A stretch of DNA of 64,000 bases, from the NCBI GenBank assembly GCA_034620365.1, contig JAQGEQ010000192.1, forward strand, positions 3,963,001-4,027,000. The letters run 5' to 3'. Below, piece by piece: positions 50,301-60,732 of the stretch (position 1 is its first letter; every line of letters begins with the position of its first letter). Both the position numbers and the translations under genes were made by a program. The DNA comes from Pegea sp. RAD2-039 (Eukaryota > Chordata > Thaliacea > Salpida > Salpidae). The notes under the pieces were generated by a model that saw only the letters and a list, made by a program, of their open reading frames with translations, was not told where the DNA came from and did no database searches.

Positions 50301-52250
50301 TACATCTAATACAACGCCAAAACTTTATCCCTCTTTTTGGAAATCAACCATCAGTCGAAATACAACAATTTTATCAGCATTGCCACCAAGTACAAATGGT
50401 AAACTTAAAAAGGCAAGAAGAGTATCAGAAAGCATCAGGAAGACGAGAATCAATCAAGGAAACTAACAATAAAATACCTGAAAATGGTGATCGAGGTAAA
50501 TCAGAAAAGTTAAAGATTTACATTGAAATATCTATCACTAATAAATATTTATTATTTTAGTTACTTTAAATAGAGATGGGCCAGTTGATTTAAGCAAAGC
50601 AACAATGTCTGCAGACGAAAAGCAAGAAGTAAATGGAAGAAGATGGAGTACTGGTCAGTTTAATTTTAAGAAGACTTATGTAATTTAAAGAAGATATTTG
50701 CAACTATGTTAAATTAGAATAAACAAAGCAGAATTAATCGACTTTTGTTGAACGTTATCTATTAATTAGGAGCGAGTTGTGTAAATGATTCAAAGACTGC
50801 AACAACAGGAAGCTCAGATGACGACACAACTTCGCTACCAGCAGCCTTTTCTGCCAGAGTTGTAAACTCTGAGGTTGATATAACACCCAAAGTACCCCCT
50901 GCAAGGTAACAACTCAATAGACTCTAATGATCAAAGGAATATTTCGAGATATTTTTATTAAAGTTACAACAAACCTGCTGGTCGAACTGAAATCACTTCA
51001 GATGGGCATATGTTTACTTCATATAGATTGAACAACAAACTACCTGAAGGTTTCATTCGTTATGAAGCAAGCGATGACTGCCAAGACTATAGGTGCTCGT
51101 TCAGAAAAAAAGTAATTCTTCTTTTCATCAAATACCTTCACAATTTTAGTAAAATATTTCTCATTATCATTTAACTGTTATCTATTTTGAATTCAAAAAT
51201 AATTTTCATGTAATTATTGTCACTTAAACCAGCACTAAACCAAAGTTGAATCAATTTATTCATTAGGCTCCACATTTCCACTGTACTAGGCCGAGATGCG
51301 GGTATCGATTTGTTGGGCGCTCACACATAGGCAAGCACCAGACTCATCACCAAAGAGTTGCTTCATTGGAGCGAAATGACTTCAAGAGATATAAAATGAA
51401 TCAAGACTGTTTATTCAACGAATGTCAATATCGCTTGAAAAATACTCACTTTCACTGTTTGAGGTGTTCCTTTGTGTAAGCTTTCTTCATTTGTAATCTA
51501 CAAGCAATTAAGAGTTAATATTTGCAGTTGTTCCGATAGCGCTAAAGTAACAACTCATCGGAAAGCGCATGATCGTTCAGATGAGCTTCAACAGTATAAT
51601 TTTGAACGATTTAAAGGTGTTGAAGATTGTGGACGTTCGACCTGCAAATATCGGTAAAAAGCTGTTTAATGCTCTTTAGCAATCTCTAATTTTGACTTAA
51701 AATCTTTTCAGCTATAAAAATATGTCACATTACCATTGCCAGCGTTGCGAGTACACAGTTGTAGGTATGTCGAGTATATCATCTCATTACAGCAAACACA
51801 AACACAACAATGCCTTAGCTCAAGTTTGTACAAAAACAAAGTAAGTTTCAAATGAAATATATTTAAATGTGAAATTATAACTAAACTATTGATAGTCAAG
51901 AAATTGAGAAGTTACATCCAATCAACCCAACAACATCAACAGCATCGGAGCCGATTCTACATCAGCACCCTTCAGTATTTCATTTTAATTCAGAATTAGC
52001 TCCCAGCTCTAACTTCAATCTCACTCACTACCCGCAAATGGTTTATAATTTAAAGCGAGAACCAAATTCAGCATTTACTATTCCATTTACTGGAGCAGTC
52101 ACAACTTCAATTCCTCTAAACTTCACAGACCCTCTTATTACCAACAATGTCCGAGCCTCATTATCAAATAATGTGGGACCTAAGGAGTTAGTCCAATCAT
52201 CAAACGCTGGTGACAACTTCAACCAATCACCTTTGGATGAAATGAGTTAA
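38644..52250 (+). CDS. CASZ1: Castor zinc-finger transcription factor (CASZ1 ortholog)
   Basis: Thirty-nine exons (coordinates in the segment entries) join with GT-AG borders and matching phases into 5,475 nt, or 1,824 residues, close to the 1,759 of human CASZ1. It carries ten castor-type finger units, each with an extra Cys pair before an H-[YF/FH]-H-C...C...H...H core, in three groups: residues 398-621, 916-1268 and 1542-1695. Matches such as [13 protein letters not shown] and [10 protein letters not shown] leave no doubt about orthology. In other animals castor proteins are nuclear DNA-binding regulators of neural and heart development. Linkers are acidic, Ser/Asn-rich or carry a CtBP motif. 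The start ATG at 38644 opens [12 protein letters not shown]; untranslated upstream exons are likely. At least fourteen introns are 45-58 nt. Confidence 0.92.
38759..43596 (+). other. Long 5' introns of CASZ1
   Basis: Introns 1 (38759-39941), 3 (40494-41651), 4 (41784-42416) and 6 (42768-43596) are 0.6-1.2 kb, unlike the later tiny ones. Intron 2 has a perfect TGACGTCA at 40210-40217. Such first introns often carry enhancers. No RNA gene or nested gene is visible. Confidence 0.5.
44811..46357 (+). CDS. CASZ1: CASZ1 exons 12-17: first zinc-finger group (four units)
   Basis: Exons 44811-44879, 45035-45125, 45396-45563, 45621-45793, 45886-46011 and 46176-46357 (phases 2,2,0,0,2,2,1). They encode four contiguous castor units at residues 398-621. 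Unit 1 has C405/C410, HYHC420, C425, H439 and H443. Unit 2 follows [20 protein letters not shown], unit 3 has ECW-like TDCCEWDDC and THFHC, and unit 4 runs from NEMCPFKSC to SHKRKHER. This is the best conserved part of the protein and almost certainly binds DNA. Introns cut several units between their Cys pair and the His pair. Confidence 0.93.
46403..47559 (+). CDS. CASZ1: CASZ1 exons 18-23: Ser/Pro-rich linker
   Basis: Exons 46403-46636, 46717-46842, 46891-47002, 47050-47134, 47187-47292 and 47489-47559, covering residues about 645-889. The linker is rich in Ser, Pro, Leu and Asn and has no zinc finger, like the human linker at this place. It holds PPLPPL-type proline runs (exon 18) and, in exon 23, a degenerate CtBP-like motif (DPINLS, residues 869-874). 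Introns between these exons are mostly 45-80 nt. Confidence 0.75.
47653..49628 (+). CDS. CASZ1: CASZ1 exons 24-29: middle zinc fingers and 215-residue linker
   Basis: Exons 47653-47714, 47875-48000, 48349-48993, 49150-49260, 49315-49402 and 49466-49628. Unit 5 lies at residues 916-954 ([13 protein letters not shown]932). The 645-nt exon 26 is the longest in the gene and encodes an Asn/Ser-rich disordered linker that includes PPNYDV, a PPxY-type motif. Unit 6 is at 1170-1207 (NHWHC1185) and unit 7 at about 1230-1268 (QQHFHC1245). Human CASZ1 has a further unit directly after the seventh; no such exon is found here. Confidence 0.85.
49957..50905 (+). CDS. CASZ1: CASZ1 exons 30-34: acidic and CtBP-motif linker
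   Basis: Exons 49957-50060, 50112-50178, 50250-50495, 50561-50653 and 50770-50905, residues about 1288-1502. Exon 30 is acidic ([14 protein letters not shown]). Exon 32 is Gln/His-rich and probably helical. Exon 33 encodes GPVDLSK (residues 1433-1439), an exact PxDLS-K site for the corepressor CtBP. Confidence 0.78.
50964..51840 (+). CDS. CASZ1: CASZ1 exons 35-38: C-terminal zinc-finger group (three units)
   Basis: Exons 50964-51111, 51267-51475, 51528-51653 and 51712-51840. Unit 8 of this protein has C1542/C1547, HFHC1558, C1563, H1576 and H1580. The next has [14 protein letters not shown] and KVTTHRKAH, and the last DCGRSTC, SHYHC and SSHYSKH. They correspond to the last three units of human CASZ1 (compare STKVTAHRKHH). 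Introns 36-38 are 52, 58 and 55 nt, so this whole block is tightly packed. Confidence 0.92.
51896..52250 (+). CDS. CASZ1: CASZ1 exon 39: C-terminal tail
   Basis: The last exon encodes 117 residues, rich in Asn, Pro, Ser and Thr with no known domain, and ends PLDEMS at a TAA (52248-52250). The strongly acidic tail of human CASZ1 is not present. An 82-nt alternative intron may replace the last residues (see 52187-52342). Confidence 0.8.
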
Positions 52251-52342
52251 TGAGTTACTTCAGGATTACGCCTTCAAAAGGAAAAACAGAGGCAATAATA
52301 AGAAGCTCTCAGTTGAAAATGAGAAGTGTCTCAGACTCTTAA
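52187..52342 (+). other. CASZ1: Possible alternative intron and alternative CASZ1 C-terminus
   Basis: Within exon 39 a GTTAGT donor (52187) and a TTACTTCAG acceptor (ending 52263) bracket 77 nt in the size range of this gene's small introns. Splicing in phase 2 would give a new tail ending KMRSVSDS at a TAA (52340-52342). A second donor (GTGACA, 52210) would give a shorter tail. Inference only. Confidence 0.3.
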
Positions 52343-55300
52343 ATTAATTAAAATCAATTTCTTATTGGGTTTTGGTTGGTTTAATCTATACCCTTTTATA
52401 TCGCCTTCCTTTATACACGTGTTCTATTGTTTCTTTGTGTGATTTAACTTTTCTTTTCTAATCCACTTCTGTGTTTTCGTTTTAGCTCTAGCAACCTCCT
52501 CAAAAGTAAGTACAAAATGCTTTGTAGATTTATTTTGAGATTGTAATTTGGTTATATGTGTTATCTACAGTATAGCAGCCTTATTCGATATCAACCTTGC
52601 GTGGTTTTAATCTTCACTAGATTGATTGGCTGGTAAAAAAAGACTGTCAAACTAGCTCTGCACATTTTTCACTGTCTTTAGTCAGTTATATTTAGTTATA
52701 ACTGTTTCTGCCTGCTCTTCAGTCGATGATCTCAAAAAGTTTTGTCTGATTTGTCGATACCAGTAAAAGGTGGTAGATTTTTACTGGCTTTTTCGTTTGG
52801 TATTTATTCAGATATTCGTATATAATAATTACGACGTCGATATCTTTGATGCAAATGTTTTTTAATTTTTATGAAAAACGTTTCAGAGTTGTTTGAAAAA
52901 CATTTAATGACCTCAATAAATTTTATTGTCGATCTCCTTATTTCTAAATCATTTGATTCAATGTAGTGAAGGTTTATTAAAGTTTTTCTAGATGCTTAAA
53001 ACATATTTTGTATTTAAAATTTGAAAACTTTCTGGTATTATGCATGCATTTCGGAAACACACTTTTGTAGTTATGCGAATGTATTTTGTGAAATGTAAAC
53101 CATAAAAACGGATGCTTTAAAGAATCATACTTAATAACCAAATACTTACATTTTAATTTTTGAAGTTTTATAATTCTACAATTTTACAAATGTAAACATT
53201 CGATCAAGCAAATTTTTTCATATCAACTCTAATGATTGATTTTTCAACTAATGAAAGATTGTTATCTATTATATGGTTCTTAAAGACCCAAAACTACACA
53301 TTTTTATGTATTTACAATTTTGTGTTCTTTAAACTGTAAAGCTCATTAATCCGAAGTTATTGTTGTTTTGAATTCTTTCTTGGTGTTTGTTTAAATCAAA
53401 ATCAATACATAATCTAAGTAATCCAAGTAACTATCAAGAAATCGTATAAAGTAGAACTATTTTTGTAGATAGCACTCACAAACTGTTTTCTATATTAACT
53501 TTTGATTTGTTTTATGCATTTTGAAAGCAGTATAACTGACACTGTTTTGTTTGTAAAATTAAAAACTCTTTCAAAATCTTTGCGGCTGTGTAAACCTGGA
53601 AAAAGATTTCTTATTTAACTGTTTTCTTATTTTTTGGGTGAATTGACAGCACCAAGTAGCAGATATATCTCACTTTAGTAGAGTTTTTGAGTGCTACTTT
53701 GTGTTTTGGTTTAGTGTACTAACTTTTCGTAAAACCTTTCTCGACTTGAAATCTTAAGAATTATCAATAAATTTATTTGTTCAAATTTGTACTAATATTA
53801 GAAGTACTATTTTGTTGTTAATATGTTTTGAGTTTTGAGTACTTACAAAGTCAGTGTTTTGTTTTTGGTCGACTTAAACTTATTTTCTGATCTGTAAAAC
53901 ATTTAATGTTGTATATTTAATTTATTGGTACTTTTATCTTTTTGATATAATTCAGAATGAACAATTTTGAATTCGGCTTTGTGATGTTTGTGTTTCTAAG
54001 TGTTTTTTTTTCACAAATGAGCGCATGAACCTTGAAAAACTTTTCTGTTGTACTTTATTTACTTTCTTGAAAATGAATATTATTTGTAGTTTAGACTGTT
54101 AGAAAGAATTATTGATTCACTTCATATAACTAGGTATTGAAAGAAGCCTTAAATTTAAATAAGATAATAATTTGGTTATAATAATTTTATGAAAAAGCCA
54201 AGATCATTGGAAGGTCATTTTCAATAAAAAAATTAAACAATTTTAAATAAATTTAGCTTAGTGAGAATTTTTTTCTTTTTGATTAAATGCTGAATAAGAA
54301 AATTGAGCTATTGATTAGATCTTAAATTACAGAAATAGAAATATTTTAAACTGTGGGAAACAAAAGATGTTTTACTTGTTCCCTAGGGTCTTGAGATTAA
54401 GTGATTTACATTTGAGCTACACATGAAGAGCTAGCTAACTAGAGCTTCCTTTTTATAGACAATTCTCGCAATGATAATGTTTAATGTCTCACTTAAAATA
54501 CATTCAAAAAATAAATTAACTACTTTTAAGAAGTGATGCTCTATTTTAAATGACATTTAGTTCTTCCGTAGACTAGCAAGTTCTCTATGCAATAGATATG
54601 TCCATTAGAGAATTTATCAATATACCTAGGGAGTAGCCTAGACTTTAGAAACGTTCTTTTTAGTAACATCAAAAATCATTGTGTAATTTTCAAGGTTATA
54701 TCATTGTATAAAACGTTTTAAAGCATACTTTTATTTAAAATAAAGATTTAATAACATTTAACTGTAATGAAGTCAATTGGTAATTAAAAATTATTTCACC
54801 AAGCATCACGAATTTATAGTTTGATTGTTTCAATAATTTTTATGTTTGAAAGTTTTTCATTGCACATTCAATTAAAATTTAACTTCCTCATTTCAGTATT
54901 GAAAAGCGGAAAGCATTTTTAGGTTCATTGTTTTACTTATGATAGTTAAAGTTATAAAATTGGATGTAAAACTTATAAAATAATGACTCAGACTATTTTC
55001 AAAAAGCATTTATAAATCTACTTGAAAAACCTGACGTCTAACATTTTTTATAGTGCTTTCTTTAAAAGGTGTTGAAAACACTTGTTAGTGTGAATAAGTG
55101 ATTCTTTTCTCAAATTGCTTATTTTCACTTTTTAGGTTTCTTCTTTTCTTAATTATTTTGTAATAAACAAAAACAGTTTCAACATATTAGTCATAAATTA
55201 TATCTTTAATTACCATCAGAAAAAAACTATTTTATGAGAGTATAAAACGTGTTTTAAGCTATACAATTCAAGACTTTAAAATCAGTTTATTCTGTTTATA

Positions 55301-58300
55301 ATAAATAGTTATTTTTATAATAAGATTACACATTTAACCACTAACCTATTAATAAAATCAAAATTTAATTACTTTGCAACATTTTTATATCAAGTATACA
55401 CATTTATGTATATTTTCAATGGAAAAATATTATTTTCAAAATAATAATTTCTAGTTCAGTATAGTTAATTTGAAGTAGAAAATTTACTAAAAAGCTGCTT
55501 GACATCATGTTCTTAAATACAAAACTTATTTTACCCTTGCAATTTGAATTTTATTTAGTGAAAACATTTTTGACCAAATATAGTGTATCATTGTCAATAG
55601 TATGCTGGCATCAACATGATGATATCATAAACGTTTCTATATAATTGAAAATATTTTGTTCATTAAATGAAAAAAGCTGAAGTAAGAATATTTTAAATTA
55701 CAAGTCTGATACAAATATGTTTTTGTTTTTGAGATAGAACTGTTTTGAAACAATGTTTATAAGGACGTTAATTTGTAAATACTGATATTTCAATCTAATG
55801 TAAAATTATCATGTTTGTTGCTGATTATATTTCTGCAAAACAAATTAACAACACATTAATCTTGTATAAAAAAGCAGTTTATGTAAGATGCTCACTATCT
55901 TAATTTATATGTTTTAATTAGTAATACAAAAGATGAGTATTATTATCTGCTATTATTAGATAAAACTATTCTTACTAAAGAAAAATAGGTAAAAATAATC
56001 AAATAGTAAAAATAATGATAATAGAATTTTTGTTAAATCTTTAAAAAAAACTTGCACTAAGGAAGTATAAATTAAAAGCAAAACCTTTATATAAATTAAT
56101 TATATTATCCAAGTAGAAAACCTTCACCCATTTTTTATATGGCTTAAACTACCTGACATTGTTTCAACAAAATATGAAGCGAGTTTCTTAACATAATTTA
56201 CTCAATATTCAAATAATCAGTTGTTTTCAGAATTAGTTATTTACAGGTTTTTGATGGTGATGAAATGGGACTATAAGATAAATAGCTAAAATAAGTTTTC
56301 TACAAATTATAAATTATTCTGATAAATAAAAATATGTATTTTTATATAATATTTATAGAATAGAAATTCAAATGAAGTCTTATGCAACTTCAACATTATT
56401 AAAAGATGTTTTGATCGTAAAATACGTTTAAGATTTTTACATAACAACGTTTTATTACTATTTTTAAAAGCTATCATTTAGGATGGCACAAAAATTAGTT
56501 TGTGAGATCACTAACTAAAAAAGTATAATAAATGTTACAACTACTGCTAGAAAGAAGTAGAGAGCTGGTTTGCTGAATTATTTTTGATATATACGTTTTA
56601 AAACAGATAAAAAGTGTTTATTAATGTTTCATATAAATATGAAAACTGGTTTAAGCAGAAAGGTAAATGTTTTTGTAGCTCAAGTAATATGACATTAAAT
56701 AAAGCAATACAAAAATAGCTAACATGAATTCAGTTTTATTTGAAAATTCTATTTAGTAGTTTACCAGTAGATAGTGCTCATAACAAATGATTCTTCATCT
56801 GGTGCTTCTTCATTCAAACCAGGTGTAGTAGTCAAACAATTAAAGAAAAAACACATCTTGAGAGAAATACACAAGCTACTTTTCGATTAAAATCTGTTGG
56901 TCTAAACAATTTAACTTTAAGTATAAAAGTTTTTTAATACATTCGCTAAAAAAGATTTCAAAATTCTATGATGTAATATAAACTTTAAATTAGATAATGA
57001 AATCTAACAAATTGTTAAAATCACTATTTGATATTAATGAAGGAATATTTTTAAACCTACAATATTTTCCTTCAACAGTTTAAAGGTGTTAATCTGGTTT
57101 TTTAATCATTTTAAATATTTGAAAAAATAAATTCTAATAGCTTTTACTATCTAATTTTAACTATTTATTTAACTTAAACACACGATTTTAATTAATTCAA
57201 GGTTTTTTTAACGGTGTCTCAAATTAATAACCAAATAAGTTAGATCTTTCCAAAACTGAAGTTTTTACCAATAATAGAGTTTATAAAAAATTCAGCATTA
57301 ATGAATTCTTTAAATTTATTTTCAAATTACTTAAAAAAAAGTTTAATAAAATTTGAAGTTTGAAATTAGCTAATCAATTTAAATTTTCTTGCTATACAAT
57401 TAGTATAAATAATTGATACTATTTTTCATCAATTTTACATTTAGTAACCGTCACCTCTGAGAGTAAACGTATCAAACGTTCTATCTTAAAACAACATTGG
57501 ATGTTATATCAGGATAAAGTTTATTGCTTATAAATAATAAAAGTATTTATCCAACTTCTGAAATAATTTCTTAAAGTCAAAACTTGTTGCTTTCTCATTG
57601 AAGCTTTTCTATTAGTAATGCTTTAAAGAATTAAATAAACATTAGTTACTTTAAATTTTTACCTCAAAAAGTTCAAATAATTTGTCAAACTAAATTACTT
57701 TCCTTTTCTACATGGAAAGTATTGTTTTATGTAGCTTTGCAAACTTTGTTTTAGAACCAATGTTAGTGTTCGAGGTGAAAAAGGTTTTGGATCATAAAAC
57801 TAAAGAAAGCTCAATAAATGATTTTTTTGATTAACAAAAATTTAAAGTATTTCTACAAATTTTATTTAAAATATTTTTGTATTGGTTATTTGATACTCTT
57901 GATAATTTTTGTGGTATCATTAATTTTGCACCAGGGTCATACTGCAACAATTATTATATTGAAAATTTTCTTTGTTTAGATTTTCTCATTTAGATCTATA
58001 AACATTTTAGTAGTTATAGATATTATGTGCAACAAAACTATAGATTGCTGGCTATAATAAATTTCGATATTATTTATTGAGCATAACTGTGACTGAATCA
58101 AAATCAAAATATTTATGAAGAAGCCTCTAAAATTACTCTGATTTATTCTCATATTAAAATCAAAATTTAAAAGCAAAATTAAAACTACAATTATTGTAGA
58201 GTAGAAATTTATTCTGAATCCAGATGTTAATTAAATCATAATGACTAAATAAATAATTTCACTTAAAAATTGCAGCTTAAAAACTTTGCACAAAAGCAAT

Positions 58301-60666
58301 TAAATAGTAAATAATTTTAATTATATACACAAATATGGTATTCGTAGAATTCAAACTATTTTATATAATCAAACTTTACAAGTTTTATTCATACTCAATT
58401 TTTTTTTCTTAGGAGCAATTAAGATTTGAGTATATTTAAACAAATTAATCGTAATTTTTTAAACTATCATAAGCATGTTGACATCACCTAAAGCTGTTGA
58501 AGATAGTCTATAATTAAATTACCAGAATGAAAATTAGTTAAGTTTTTCCTAAAACTTTTATTCTGGAAAATTCCAGGCTCAAAAATTTCAAATCAATAAA
58601 TTGTTCGCTCGTCTAGAAATTAGAAGAAGATCAGTTTTTCATAAAGGTTATATTTTAACTTCTTAAAACAATTTTAACCAAACTAAAACTACTGTTGTAA
58701 CTAACAAACATAAAGTAGCTTATTGATTTTTATTTATTTACTTAGGCGTGCGACAATTTGATTAAGTTAACATTTTTATTTCTACAAACTGTTTGATTTA
58801 GCTTTTATTGTTTTTAAAAAGGAGTTTTCAATGAATTTATTGTAAGCTACTTCACGTAAAACCATTAAATTTTTATTTAAAAGAATTAAAGTTATAATTT
58901 TTATTTTGTTAACAATAGTGTCAAAATATACTTGTAATTTTTTTTATTTAAACTGAAAGCCTTGATTTAAAAGGTTTTGAGTTTACAAAACTACACTTCT
59001 GAAAATGTCATTTGATTTAGATCTTAGTATTATAGATTTGATATTTTTAAGATAAATATTTTATGTAATTTTCACATATGTTCCCAAAATCTAATTTTAG
59101 GAAAATTTTAAATAAAAAATTGTGGTTTATTGAGACAAAATGTTTTGTAATTCTAACTGATAAGAAATTAGATTATGTAAGAATGAAGGTAGATTTGAAT
59201 TCTTTATTTTATTTAAGATTGCCGCTTGAAAAAATTATCTTTTTTACTTTTTATTCATTTTAGTAAATCGTAGATCTTCACAAAATTTTAGCATCATTAA
59301 ACTAATTCCCTACAAGTCGTTTAATATTTTTAATATTAGTTTTTTAAATTTGAAAAATTTTATGTTTTTAATTCAAAAATCAGTTCTGTTCTTAAAATTG
59401 AATATTTTTAAAGAATCAAAAAATTATACTAACAAATTTTCTTTTAAACTGATTATTAAATGTTTTATAATTTTTTAAATCTATTGAAAAAAATATGTTT
59501 TTTTTGCTTCAGTAAATTAATGAAAAGAGATAATTGGTTTGTTAATAAAATAAAATAAGTGTAAAACCGATTTATTGCAATGACTTCTAAATGCAAACAT
59601 TAGCTACAGTAATTTTTGGTTTACTTTGTTGTTTAAAAAGGGTTTTTTGCTTGAAAAATATATTTCATTCATTTATATTATAAAACTTAAATCTAATATA
59701 ACGAAGTCTCATAATATCAATTTTAAAATTTGCTGCTTCTTACTGTCCTGTTTATCTTTTTAAAGAATTTTTAAGGTAAATTTTTATAAAATATTTAAAC
59801 ATTTTGAAGATTTTGCCACCTATATCATTTATTGATTTACATGTTTCAAAATTCTGTCATAATAAAAACATTTTATCTATAAGTTATTATTTTAACCTAG
59901 AAAACTAAAACAGATACAGCCGTAAGTTAAGTTTAGTTTTAATAAAATACAGATTTAATTCAGCTATAAAGATACCAAAAATCTGTAAAAAGATTTGCTT
60001 GTTGAAAATAAGTATATATTTACATTTTAAAGAAAAAAATAAGCAAAATAGTTATTTAGTTAAATATTTAATTTAAATATACTTTATTTATAAGATAAAT
60101 TACGTTACTGAATAAATTATTCTAAAAAGTAGTCTTACAAATTAATAATTTATGGGTCAAAATAAGTAAATAATGTTTTCTTTTTTTGAAATACCATTTT
60201 AATAGAAAGTTAATAAGGAGTAATAGAGGCAAATAGGATGTCTTTGTTTTTGAGAAGTTTGGTTAAACAAAAAAAAGATTTAATGAACATTGTAATTAAA
60301 AGAAAAATGTAGTAGCTAAGACTAGTTTTGAGTTGATTTGTTAATGTAAGTCAATTTGTTATTAGGATGAACCTAGCATTGCTTGTTTGATGAGGTTTCA
60401 TTAAATATTCAATAATTTTTTAAAAATTATTTTGCTTAGAAACATGTTTATGGAAATAATAAAGTTTTAGAAAAATGCTTTCATCATTAAGTAACATTTA
60501 TAAGCTTATTTTACTGAAAAAAATCCTTAAAATACTAAGTAGCTACAAAAACTTTGAATTTTAATAAGATTATTTAAAATCAGTATGTTAGTTAAGTTTG
60601 ATTTTTCTTGAAATAGAAGACATCATAACTAACAATAGCAGTCAATGTGAACATTATATTCTTCAG
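52343..60666. other. Region downstream of CASZ1
   Basis: The first part is probably the CASZ1 3' UTR. A short stretch with good splice borders lies at 52486-52505 (TTTAG before, GTAAGT after). Beyond about 53.8 kb the DNA becomes extremely AT-rich. A slightly GC-richer patch at 54380-54660 has short GCTAGCTA/CCTAGG-type palindromes of unknown meaning. I see no gene. Confidence 0.4.
52915..52920 (+). terminator. Candidate CASZ1 poly(A) signal
   Basis: AATAAA about 665 nt after the stop codon. Other candidates further on include 53767. Chance matches are frequent in this DNA. Confidence 0.3.
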
Positions 60667-60732
60667 TCTTGAATACCAACTTTTGTGTAGCGGTAGTGAC
60701 AGATAGTGAAAGCAACACTCACGAGCATACAA
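60667..60732 (+). other. Isolated candidate exon
   Basis: A 66-nt block follows a good acceptor (TATATTCTTCAG) and ends at a strong donor (A|GTAAGTG). It stands out by higher GC. Only one frame is open, reading LNTNFCVAVVTDSESNTHEH, and it enters and leaves in phase 1. No neighbouring exon was found, so it may be chance or part of an unseen gene. Confidence 0.25.
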
